Below, piece after piece: positions 1 through 6,734 of a stretch of DNA of 13,960 bases; position 1 is the first letter of the stretch, and the number at the start of each line of letters is the position of its first letter. Under the pieces are notes generated by a model. It saw only the letters and a list, made by a program, of their open reading frames with translations, did no database searches and was not told where the DNA came from. Position numbers and translations under genes: made by a program. The stretch is from Vulcanimicrobiota bacterium (GTDB lineage Bacteria > Eremiobacterota > Eremiobacteria > Baltobacterales > Baltobacteraceae), in NCBI GenBank assembly GCA_028287545.1, contig JAQBPL010000133.1:1-13960 (forward strand). The letters run 5' to 3'.

Positions 1-250
1 GGTCGGTCTCGTCGAGCGCGCTGCGAAACTCGCGCTTGTCCCAAATGTGGTTGCCGGACGTGATGAAGTCGACGCCCGCGGCGAACATCTCCTCGGACGT
101 CTGGGTCGTGAGGCCGAACCCGCCGGCGGCGTTTTCGCCGTTGGCGATCACCGCGTCGACGTGGTGCTGCTCGCGAGCGAACTCGAGATGCTTCTTGAGG
201 ACGTCACGCCCCGGCGAACCCATGACGTCGCCGACGGCGAGGATCGTGAC
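1..250 (-). CDS. YmdB-type (TIGR00282) metallophosphoesterase, partial
   Basis: The reverse strand encodes the N-terminal 83 or so residues of a YmdB-family calcineurin-like phosphoesterase; the rest lies beyond the left edge. Visible family motifs, in order: TILAVGDVMGSPGRD (first metal-binding Asp), VIANGENAAGGFG (Asn and Glu ligands), and TSGNHIWDKRE (Asn-His). In Bacillus, YmdB has 2',3'-cyclic-nucleotide phosphodiesterase activity and acts together with RNase Y in RNA turnover and biofilm decisions. It is a soluble dimetal enzyme. The gene directly follows the one at 262-816 on the same strand, with almost no gap. Oddity: no ATG, GTG or TTG lies in this frame between the upstream gene's end and the GDV motif. 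The first in-frame ATG is inside the motif and would delete the metal ligand. The coordinate given here is the first clearly conserved codon, not a start codon. Family assignment is strong; the start is unresolved. Confidence 0.82.
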
Positions 251-261
251 GGTGGTCGGTG

Positions 262-816
262 TTAGGATCGGGCCCTGGCTTTCGTACGTTTGCGGGCGTG
301 CACGAAGTAGACGAGCACGCGCTGTTCCTCTCGAAACCCAACCAGCCGCTGGCGTTGCGCCGGATCGCGCAGAGCGTCGAGCCCGACCTCCACGAGTTCG
401 TCCCGCGCCCCGGGGTCGTCGTCGACCGGGGCGACCGGTTCGTCGCGCACCAGCGCCTCACCGAACGAGTCGACGAACAGCGCGACGAGCAGGTCGAGTT
501 CCTCGCGCGCGAACGAGCCGGCGTCGCGCGTCACGTGGACGAACGTCACGGCCGCGTCGCGATCGCACGTCACCGCGACGCGCTCCGGCTGCTCGCCGCG
601 CAGGTCCAGCAGAGCCCGCACGTGTTCGGAGACCCGCTCGCCGAAGGCACGCGTCTGGCTGCGGTCGAGCTTGCGCCGCACGGCGAAGGAAAGCGTCAGC
701 GTCGCGTCCGCCGGATTCGAGCGAACGCTGTGAAGTTCCGGGAAACGGACCAGCAGCGCGACGACCCGGTTCACGGTGTCGGCGGACTCGAAGGCGAGGC
801 TACGCGGGGTCGTCAT
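262..816 (-). CDS. conserved-looking hypothetical protein, 184 aa
   Basis: I do not recognise the family. I start it at the ATG at 816, giving MTTPRSLAFESADTVNRVV. A purine-rich AGAGAGAG lies just upstream as ribosome site, and the frame further upstream reads as low-complexity arginine/proline, not protein. The product is soluble, with no signal peptide or membrane helix. The first 120 residues look alpha/beta: a hydrophobic helix (TVNRVVALLVRF), then alternating strands (ATLTLSFAVRR, RVAVTCDRDAAVTFVHV). An acidic stretch follows (VDDDPGARDELVEVGLD), then a strongly basic tail ending HARKRTKARARS that could touch RNA. It ends at the point where the YmdB-type frame begins, so the two are probably one transcription unit. 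A role alongside YmdB in RNA metabolism is a guess from position only. Confidence 0.6.
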   Translation of the reverse strand: MTTPRSLAFESADTVNRVVALLVRFPELHSVRSNPADATLTLSFAVRRKLDRSQTRAFGERVSEHVRALLDLRGEQPERVAVTCDRDAAVTFVHVTRDAGSFAREELDLLVALFVDSFGEALVRDEPVAPVDDDPGARDELVEVGLDALRDPAQRQRLVGFREEQRVLVYFVHARKRTKARARS

Positions 817-1053
817 GGCTCTCTCTGGGCGGACGGCGGGTGGGGGGACGTTCATTCGGACCCCGCGGCGGCGGGGACCTGCGGGAGAAGCAACCCTCAT
901 CTGCGCCGCGGGGTGGCCGCGGCTAGTCCCTCCAGGACGCACCGGGGGCCCCGAGGGTGGCGCCGCTCGGCTGCTTTCCGGCGGACGGAATGGTGGGAAC
1001 GATACGTGTGGAAACCCTTGAGGCTCGAGGGTGTATTCCCTCAGAAAACCTTT
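817..1053. other. divergent intergenic region with GC-rich hairpins
   Basis: About 240 bases separate the minus-strand gene starting at 816 from the plus-strand gene at 1054, so promoters for both should lie here. I could not find a convincing -35/-10 pair on either strand. Visible structures are a hairpin at 858-879 (GGACCCCGC and GCGGGGACC around a GGCG loop, one mismatch), a hairpin at 906-922 (two CCGCGG copies around GGTGG) and GAGGG-tgtatt-CCCTC at 1027-1042. I compared the region by eye with the cobalamin, TPP and guanidine riboswitch cores and found no match. Confidence 0.4.
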
Positions 1054-1749
1054 ATGTCGCTTCCGACCGTCGCTCTGAGACGGCTGCGCACCCTCGCAGG
1101 GCTCGCCGCCGCCATCGTCCCGGCCTCGATTCTCGTCCATTTGGCGGCCGAGACGCTGTCGCTTGGCCGAGCGGCCCTGGGCCTCGATTTCGTCGTGCGG
1201 CACGTGTACCTCGCGGCGCTGCTCCTGGTTGGCCTCTGGGCCTTCTCACGGACCGTCGGCTTGGGACGGGGGCGCACCGAGATCCGGCGCCGCACGGCGC
1301 TCCTACGGGCCGGCCTGACCGGCCCACGGCGCAGGCTCGACCTCGCCGCACTCGTCCTCGGCAACCTCGCGTTCTTCGGCCTGACCCAGCTCGGCGAGGG
1401 TCTACCGATCCTCTCCGGCACCCTGTGGCTCGGCCTGGCGGCCGGGATCCTGGGCTCGCTCCTGGCCGCCGTCCTGGTCTACGCCTTCGGCCGCTCGATG
1501 GTCGTCGCGGCGATCGAAGCGCTGGCCCACGCGTCACGCCGTCCGCCGCCGGCCGTCCGGCGAGTACGGCCGGCGTTCCGCACCCCGCGCACGGCGGCGA
1601 TCGCCTTCAGCCTCTTCATCCCAAACCGCCCCCCGCCGGCGGGTCCCTCGTCTGACTCATCACTGCATCAGAAAGGGACCCCGTGCTTTCATTTTCTCGC
1701 GCAGCGCTGTACGCGGCTGCGATCTTCCTCGGTTTCGCACTCCTTCTAG
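1054..1749 (+). CDS. hypothetical polytopic membrane protein
   Basis: The family is not recognised. From the ATG at 1054 the frame gives 231 residues with four clear membrane segments: about 14-34 (LAGLAAAIVPASILVHLAAE), 48-65 (VYLAALLLVGLWAFS), 101-125 (LAALVLGNLAFFGLTQLGEG) and 128-150 (LWLGLAAGILGSLLAAVLVYAFG). An arginine-rich loop lies between helices 2 and 3. A His in helix 1 (VHLAAE) could bind a metal or cofactor, but this is speculative. An alternative GTG at 1006 is in frame and has a better ribosome site (GGTGGG), so the start is uncertain. The gene is followed by the TonB-dependent receptor on the same strand, so a joint uptake role is plausible. The last 22 codons or so (after FIPNRPPPAG) overlap the receptor gene by 67 nt and look like out-of-frame sequence. 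A one-base indel in the C6 run near 1630 would end the gene at 1655 instead. Confidence 0.65.
   Translation: MSLPTVALRRLRTLAGLAAAIVPASILVHLAAETLSLGRAALGLDFVVRHVYLAALLLVGLWAFSRTVGLGRGRTEIRRRTALLRAGLTGPRRRLDLAALVLGNLAFFGLTQLGEGLPILSGTLWLGLAAGILGSLLAAVLVYAFGRSMVVAAIEALAHASRRPPPAVRRVRPAFRTPRTAAIAFSLFIPNRPPPAGPSSDSSLHQKGTPCFHFLAQRCTRLRSSSVSHSF
1670..1678 (+). promoter_or_regulatory. ribosome binding site for the GTG start at 1683
   Basis: AGAAAGGGA lies four bases before the GTG at 1683 and sets that codon as the start of the receptor. This start gives a complete signal peptide even though it lies inside the end of the preceding frame. Confidence 0.6.
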
Positions 1750-4127
1750 TACCATCGGGGCGCGCTCTCGCTCAGGCCACGACCTTCATCTCCGGCATCG
1801 TCACCGCCAACGACCAGCCGGTCGCGGCCGCGGCGGTGACGGCCACCGGTAGCAATCTCACCCTGCACACGAAGACCGACGCGCAGGGCAAGTTCACGTT
1901 CAGCGCCGTGCCGATCGGAACGTACAACGTCGACATCTCCGCGCCGAGCGGCCGCGCGTCGCTGCGCGTGGACCTCACCGGCTCGGGAACGACCGTCACC
2001 GTCGCGCTCACCAACCTCAAGGAAATCGGCCGCAGCGCCGTGAGCGCCCGGCCGCCGGCGCACGGTTCGGGAACGGACGTCAGCCTGTCCGGCGAAAACC
2101 TCACCCGGTCCCCGGCGAACGGCAGCCTCCCGGAACTGCTCATGCAGCTGCCCGGCGCGGCGCGCGGCGCGAACGGCGTCGTGCACCTCAACGGCGACCA
2201 CGGCGACATCAACTACATCGTCGACGGCGTGCCGATCCCGCAAGAGCTCAACCGCAGCGTCGGGACCGAGTTCGATCCGAACGACCTCGCCTTCGTCGAA
2301 GCGCTGCAAGGCGCATATCCGGCGCAATACGGCGAGCGCTTCGCCTCCGTGCTCAACATCAACACGCGCAACGGCAGCGGTCCGCCGGGATTCACCGGCG
2401 ACATCCAGGCCGGCTCGTACGGGTATGCCGATTCGACCCTCGGCTATCACACCAATCTCGGCGGCGGTTCGCTCGTCGCCGCGGTGCGCAACGAGCAAGG
2501 CAATCGCGGGCTCGACCCGCCGAACTTCGACTCACCGCACAACAGCTACAGCAACGCGAATCAATTCCTGCGCTACACGTTGCCGACCGGCCCGGATTTC
2601 CTCAACGTCACGGTGAGCCGCTCGTACCGGACCTATCAGATTCCGAACGACGTCGCCGGCGGTCAGCCGGCGAACACCGACGACAACCAGACGCAAGAGG
2701 ACCTCTTCGCCGCGATGCAGTTCCGTCACCCGATCGGCGATCACGGTTCGCTCTCGTTCGGGCCGTCCTACAAGCGGTCGCGCATTCGGGATCTCGGCGA
2801 CCCGGCCAACGACTTCACCTACGGGATCGCCTCGAATCCGGGAAATCCGGGCGATTGCGCGCAAGCGCTCTCCGCGACGGGTCCGGTCGTCGGCGGCGTC
2901 GTCACGAATCCCCAACCCAACCCCAACGTCTCCTACGTCAACGGTTCCTGCGGATTCTCGCTCTACAGCGACCGCACGGCCGTCGACGTCGGCGGCAATC
3001 TCGACTACGTGAATCACAGCGCGAAACACGACGTCGCCTTCGGCGGCCTCTACGACGCGACGCACGTCAGCAAGAACTACGCGGTCACGCTCCAGCCGGG
3101 GAACTTCCTCGCCCCGATCTTCACCCCCGGAACGCCCGACGCGGCGTACACCGTGGTCGACAACTCGCCCAACGTCGGGCATCTCACGGCTCTGTACCTG
3201 CAGGACAGCTGGCACATGGGTCCCGCGTGGCAGCTCGATTACGGTCTGCGCGGCGACGTCTTCGGCGTCTCCTCGACACAGTTCAACGTCGGGTATTCTC
3301 AGGTGAGCCCGCGGATCAAGTTGACCCGCACGTTCGGCGGGCGCAATAGCGTGTACGTCTATTACGGGCGGTTCTTCACGCCGTTCTCGCTCGAGAACGT
3401 CTCGCCGCTCGCGTCTTACACCCTGAACCTGCCGCTCCAGACCTCGGTCGCGCAATTCGACCTCAAGCCGCAGCGCGACTCGGTGTATGAGGTCGGCGGA
3501 CATTTTGCCGTTGGGCGCGGCGATCTGGGCGTGCGCGTGATGCAAAAGAACGCGACCGATTTGATCGACGACACGCAGGTCGGCCTCACCAACCTGCACC
3601 AGGACATCAACTATCAGCTCGGCCGCATCGCGACCCAGACCGCGTACTATCAGCTCGGGCTCGCCCGGGCCGGCCGCTTCTCGGTCGCGCTCACGCACAC
3701 GTACTCGGTGAACAAAGGCTGCGAGACGCAGCTCCTCGCGCCGTGCTTCGGATCCTCCGATGATTGGACGCCGGCCGATCACGACCAGCGCTGGGACCTC
3801 ACCTCAGGGCTGCTGCTCAACGACCGGCACAACGGCTGGTTCTCGGTGTCCGCCGAATACGGCAGCGGGCTCTCGGCCGCCCTCAACGATAGCGGCGGAA
3901 TCACGTGCGCGGGCGTAGACGGCAATTCCGGCGGTCCGTGCAAACGCACGCCGCACATCACGCTCGATGCCGAAAAAGGCTTCGGGCTCGGTCACGGCAT
4001 GGCGCTCACGCTGCGGGTCGGAAACATCTTCAACGACCGCTACTTCGTGACGTACGCCAACGCGCAAGGCACGCACTATGCGCGCCCGCGCACGATCGAC
4101 ATGGGGCTGCGCTTCAACACCCGCTGA
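1683..4127 (+). CDS. TonB-dependent outer-membrane receptor with carboxypeptidase-type N-domain
   Basis: An 814-residue outer-membrane active-transport receptor. It starts at GTG with a Sec signal peptide (about 1-31, hydrophobic core LYAAAIFLGFALLLV, cleavage near ALAQA). Residues 33-110 form a carboxypeptidase-regulatory-like beta sandwich (ISGIVTANDQPVAAAAVTATG, then KTDAQGKFTFSAVPIGTYNV). The plug domain follows at about 115-235 (LPELLMQLPGA, VDGVPIPQEL, AYPAQYGERFASVLNINTRNG). The rest is a beta barrel with alternating aromatic strands, ending LRVGNIFNDRYFVTYA and GLRFNTR. Length is usual for the family. I see no convincing TonB box after the N-domain. The substrate cannot be read from the sequence: no siderophore, heme or cobalamin gene is nearby, only the membrane protein upstream. 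The gene is convergent with the minus-strand operon, with only 6 nt between stop codons and no terminator visible between them. Confidence 0.88.
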   Translation: MLSFSRAALYAAAIFLGFALLLVPSGRALAQATTFISGIVTANDQPVAAAAVTATGSNLTLHTKTDAQGKFTFSAVPIGTYNVDISAPSGRASLRVDLTGSGTTVTVALTNLKEIGRSAVSARPPAHGSGTDVSLSGENLTRSPANGSLPELLMQLPGAARGANGVVHLNGDHGDINYIVDGVPIPQELNRSVGTEFDPNDLAFVEALQGAYPAQYGERFASVLNINTRNGSGPPGFTGDIQAGSYGYADSTLGYHTNLGGGSLVAAVRNEQGNRGLDPPNFDSPHNSYSNANQFLRYTLPTGPDFLNVTVSRSYRTYQIPNDVAGGQPANTDDNQTQEDLFAAMQFRHPIGDHGSLSFGPSYKRSRIRDLGDPANDFTYGIASNPGNPGDCAQALSATGPVVGGVVTNPQPNPNVSYVNGSCGFSLYSDRTAVDVGGNLDYVNHSAKHDVAFGGLYDATHVSKNYAVTLQPGNFLAPIFTPGTPDAAYTVVDNSPNVGHLTALYLQDSWHMGPAWQLDYGLRGDVFGVSSTQFNVGYSQVSPRIKLTRTFGGRNSVYVYYGRFFTPFSLENVSPLASYTLNLPLQTSVAQFDLKPQRDSVYEVGGHFAVGRGDLGVRVMQKNATDLIDDTQVGLTNLHQDINYQLGRIATQTAYYQLGLARAGRFSVALTHTYSVNKGCETQLLAPCFGSSDDWTPADHDQRWDLTSGLLLNDRHNGWFSVSAEYGSGLSAALNDSGGITCAGVDGNSGGPCKRTPHITLDAEKGFGLGHGMALTLRVGNIFNDRYFVTYANAQGTHYARPRTIDMGLRFNTR

Positions 4128-4133
4128 GGCGCA

Positions 4134-4595
4134 TTAGCCCGGCGGCGTCGTCCGGGCAGTGATCGGGAGGGTGGCGCGGACGATCGTCCCGCCGCCCTCC
4201 GCACCCTCGACGGCGACGCCGCAGGCGAGCTTCTCGACGATCGCAAGCCCGCGACCCGATTCGGCGAGCGGGTCGGGGCGCGCCTCGGCCGGCGCGGCCT
4301 TGAGGCCCGGACCGTGGTCGCGAACGACGAGAACCGCCCGCTCCGAGCCGGCGTGCTCGAGCCGAACTTCGACCGCTCCGCGCGCGTGGCGCACGGTGTT
4401 CGCGACGAGCTCGCCGTAAATGAGCTCGGCTGCGTCGACGTCGGACGGCGGCTGCGCGATTCGGGTCAACTCGATGCGAAATGCCGGCCGCTCGCGCAGC
4501 ACCCGTCCTGCCTCGTCTCGCACTCCCCAAATTACCGCCACGTCGCTTGCCCTCCGTTCGCTCACGATCCCATCGTACCGACATACGAGCCGCAT
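4134..4595 (-). CDS. RsbW-like ATP-binding protein (HATPase_c_2, anti-sigma/serine kinase type)
   Basis: A 153-residue single-domain GHKL ATPase. The N box is ELVANTVRHA (about 62-71), the G1 box is VVRDHGPGL (DxGxG) and the G2 box is SGRGLAIV, followed by a GGGTIVRATLP strand. There is no histidine phosphoacceptor domain, so it resembles the RsbW/SpoIIAB class. In that class the protein binds a sigma factor or a STAS anti-anti-sigma protein and phosphorylates the latter on serine. No STAS or PP2C gene is in the window, so the partner is elsewhere. It is the last gene of the c-di-GMP operon, 27 nt after the GGDEF-EAL gene. The start is uncertain: the ATG at 4595 is used here, but a GTG at 4565 (VSERRASDVAV) is as good and would trim ten residues. 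All nucleotide-binding motifs look intact. Confidence 0.82.
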   Translation of the reverse strand: MRLVCRYDGIVSERRASDVAVIWGVRDEAGRVLRERPAFRIELTRIAQPPSDVDAAELIYGELVANTVRHARGAVEVRLEHAGSERAVLVVRDHGPGLKAAPAEARPDPLAESGRGLAIVEKLACGVAVEGAEGGGTIVRATLPITARTTPPG

Positions 4596-4622
4596 GATGC
4601 GCCCGAGATTGGGGTGTCTTCG

Positions 4623-6734
4623 CTAGGCGCCGCGGTGTACGAGCCGGAGCGTCCCTTTGCGAGCGACCGAGCGCTCGAGCACTTCGAGCTGCTGAGGATG
4701 CCCGAAGCGGTAGCCTTGCGCTTCGTCGCACCCGAGCGAGGCGACGAACGCGATCTGCGCGTCGGTTTCGATCCCCTCGGCCGTGACGTGCAAGCCGAGC
4801 GCCTTCGCGACGGTGACGATCGAACCGACGATCGCCTGGTCGTACGTGTCGTTGGCGATGTCGCCGATGAAGGCGCGGTCGATCTTGAGGCCGTTGACCG
4901 GCAGACGCTTCAAGTACGCGAGCGAGCTGTAGCCGACACCGAAATCGTCGACCGCGACGCGCACGCCCAGCGCGCTCAGCCGGCGCAGCGTCGGAAGGAC
5001 GCTGTCGTCGAGGGCGGCGTGCTCCGTCACTTCGACGGTCAGAGCGGCGGGCGGCAGATCGTGTTCGCTCAAGATCGCGGAGAGGACGTCCGGCAAGTCG
5101 GTTTCGCGCAGATCGCGCGACGCGAGGTTCACCGCCATGCGGAAGTCGGGGACGCTGCGGCGCAGCCGCATCGCGGCGGCGACCGCCTCGCGCATCACCC
5201 AGCGGTCGATCGCGACAATCGCGCCCGTTTCTTCCGCGATGGGAATGAACGAGGCGGGTTCGATGAGCCCGCGCGTCCGATGCTCCCAGCGCACCAGCGC
5301 TTCGCAGCCGACGGTGCGCTGCGTCTGGACGTCGACGATGGGCTGATACAGCAGCTTGAGCTCGTCGCGGCCGATCGCATGCCAGAGGTCGTTTTCGAGC
5401 GAGAGCCGGTCGTTCGCGGCCGATTCCAGCGAGGCGTCGAAGAAGGCGTGACGATTCCCGCCCAGCCGCTTCGCGCGGTACATCGCCGCGTCCGCATGGC
5501 CGACGAGCCCTTCGGCGGTGCGCCCGTGCTCGGGGAAAACCGCCGCGCCGACGCTCGCGCTGACGAACAGCTCGCGCCCCTGCACGCCGATCGGCGTCTT
5601 GAAAGCCCGCACGATGCGCAGCGCCGCCGCTTCCGCTTCCGCGATGTTCGCGACCTGGGGCAGCAGGATGATGAACTCGTCGCCGCCCGGCCGGGCGATG
5701 ACGTCGCGCGGGTTGAGCGTCTCGCGCAGACGCGCCGCGACTTCGCGCAGCACGCCGTCGCCGACGCCGTGACCGAGCGTGTCGTTGATCGTCTTGAACC
5801 GGTCGAGGTCGATGTAGAGCAGGGCGAAACGGCGATCGTCGAGCGTTGCCGTCTCGAGCACGGCGTTGAGGCGCTGCTCGAGCGAGAGCCGATTCGGCAG
5901 GCCGGTGAGGCCGTCCCGATGCGCCGTATCGAACAGCTGCTGCTGCGCCCGCTTGAGTTCGGTGATGTCGAGCGACACGCCCACCGCGCCGACGACGCGT
6001 TTGTGCTCGTCGCGCAGCGGCTCGACGTGGTGGCGCAGCCAGCGCTCGCCGCGCGCCGTGACGATGCGGAGCGACTCGCCGGCGAAGACGTCTTCGAGGA
6101 GGTGCTCCGAGAGCAGCACTTCGCACGACTGATCGATCAGCGTTTCGGCCCGCATGTCGAGCTCCTGGAGCGCGCCGCCCGCGACCGCGGTGAAACGCGC
6201 GTCCCGGTCGGTGGTCCACAGCACCGCGTCCACGTTGTGCGTGACGAGCCGCAGGCGTTGTTCGTTGGCCTTCAGCAGCAACTCGGCTCGCATCCGCTCC
6301 GTCACGTCGCGCAGCGAGATCAGCGTCTCGGTGGCGGCCGGTTTCACCCGAATCTCGACCCAGCTCTGGGTGCGCGCGAACGCGTGCATGCGTTCGACGA
6401 CGTTACCCGTACGGCGCGCGTAGCGGATGTCCGGCACGAGCTCCGAGCCCAGCGGATCGACCACGGTATCGAGGCCGCTTCCCACCAATTGGTCGGCGGT
6501 CGTGCGCAGCAGACGTTCCGCTTCCTCGTTGACGTGGGTGATGTTCAGCGACTCGTCGACGATGTAGATCCCGTCGCCGACCGCTTCGAGCACGTTGAAG
6601 CGGCGCTCGGTCGCGTCGGCCGCGTCGGCCCGCGCCGCCTGCAGCGCGGCGCGGAACGCGTACGCGCGCCAACCCAGCAGCGCCGCGGCGACGATGGCGC
6701 CCACCGCTATCGCCACGAATGCGGCGAGTATCAA
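4623..6734 (-). CDS. membrane-anchored PAS-PAS-GGDEF-EAL c-di-GMP cyclase/phosphodiesterase
   Basis: A 703-residue enzyme of cyclic-di-GMP turnover. It has one N-terminal membrane helix (2-22), then PAS domains at about 45-150 (AVGDGIYIVDESLNITHVNEE) and 155-262 (DAVLWTTDRDARFTAV, GVSLDITELK). The GGDEF domain spans about 268-430 with an intact GGDEF at 350-354. The EAL domain spans about 440-690 with catalytic residues kept: E478 (EALVRW), N536, E568, D596-D597 (DDFG), K617 (LKIDR), E653 and E656 (AEGIE) and Q673 (EAQGY). Both halves may be active. The inhibitory I-site, normally RxxD, reads NPRD, so product inhibition is probably lost. The start is TTG at 6734, overlapping the stop of the LuxR gene by 4 nt (TTGA), with GAGG six bases upstream. 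Translational coupling is likely. The PAS domains should receive the signal; no cofactor-binding residues were identified. Confidence 0.92.
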   Translation of the reverse strand: MILAAFVAIAVGAIVAAALLGWRAYAFRAALQAARADAADATERRFNVLEAVGDGIYIVDESLNITHVNEEAERLLRTTADQLVGSGLDTVVDPLGSELVPDIRYARRTGNVVERMHAFARTQSWVEIRVKPAATETLISLRDVTERMRAELLLKANEQRLRLVTHNVDAVLWTTDRDARFTAVAGGALQELDMRAETLIDQSCEVLLSEHLLEDVFAGESLRIVTARGERWLRHHVEPLRDEHKRVVGAVGVSLDITELKRAQQQLFDTAHRDGLTGLPNRLSLEQRLNAVLETATLDDRRFALLYIDLDRFKTINDTLGHGVGDGVLREVAARLRETLNPRDVIARPGGDEFIILLPQVANIAEAEAAALRIVRAFKTPIGVQGRELFVSASVGAAVFPEHGRTAEGLVGHADAAMYRAKRLGGNRHAFFDASLESAANDRLSLENDLWHAIGRDELKLLYQPIVDVQTQRTVGCEALVRWEHRTRGLIEPASFIPIAEETGAIVAIDRWVMREAVAAAMRLRRSVPDFRMAVNLASRDLRETDLPDVLSAILSEHDLPPAALTVEVTEHAALDDSVLPTLRRLSALGVRVAVDDFGVGYSSLAYLKRLPVNGLKIDRAFIGDIANDTYDQAIVGSIVTVAKALGLHVTAEGIETDAQIAFVASLGCDEAQGYRFGHPQQLEVLERSVARKGTLRLVHRGA

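Noticed and set aside
259..1053. The upstream part of the long plus-strand frame that ends at 1749
   Set aside because: It is antisense to the gene at 262-816 and not protein-like. Only the part from about 1054 has membrane helices.
840..1053. A cobalamin riboswitch in front of the receptor locus
   Set aside because: A CAGGA...ACC string at about 931-941 slightly resembles the B12 box, but the rest of the conserved core is not there.
4114..6219. A 701-residue open frame on the minus strand in another frame of the same genes
   Set aside because: It is low-complexity Arg/Ala sequence overlapping both the GGDEF-EAL and the RsbW-like genes, which have real motifs.
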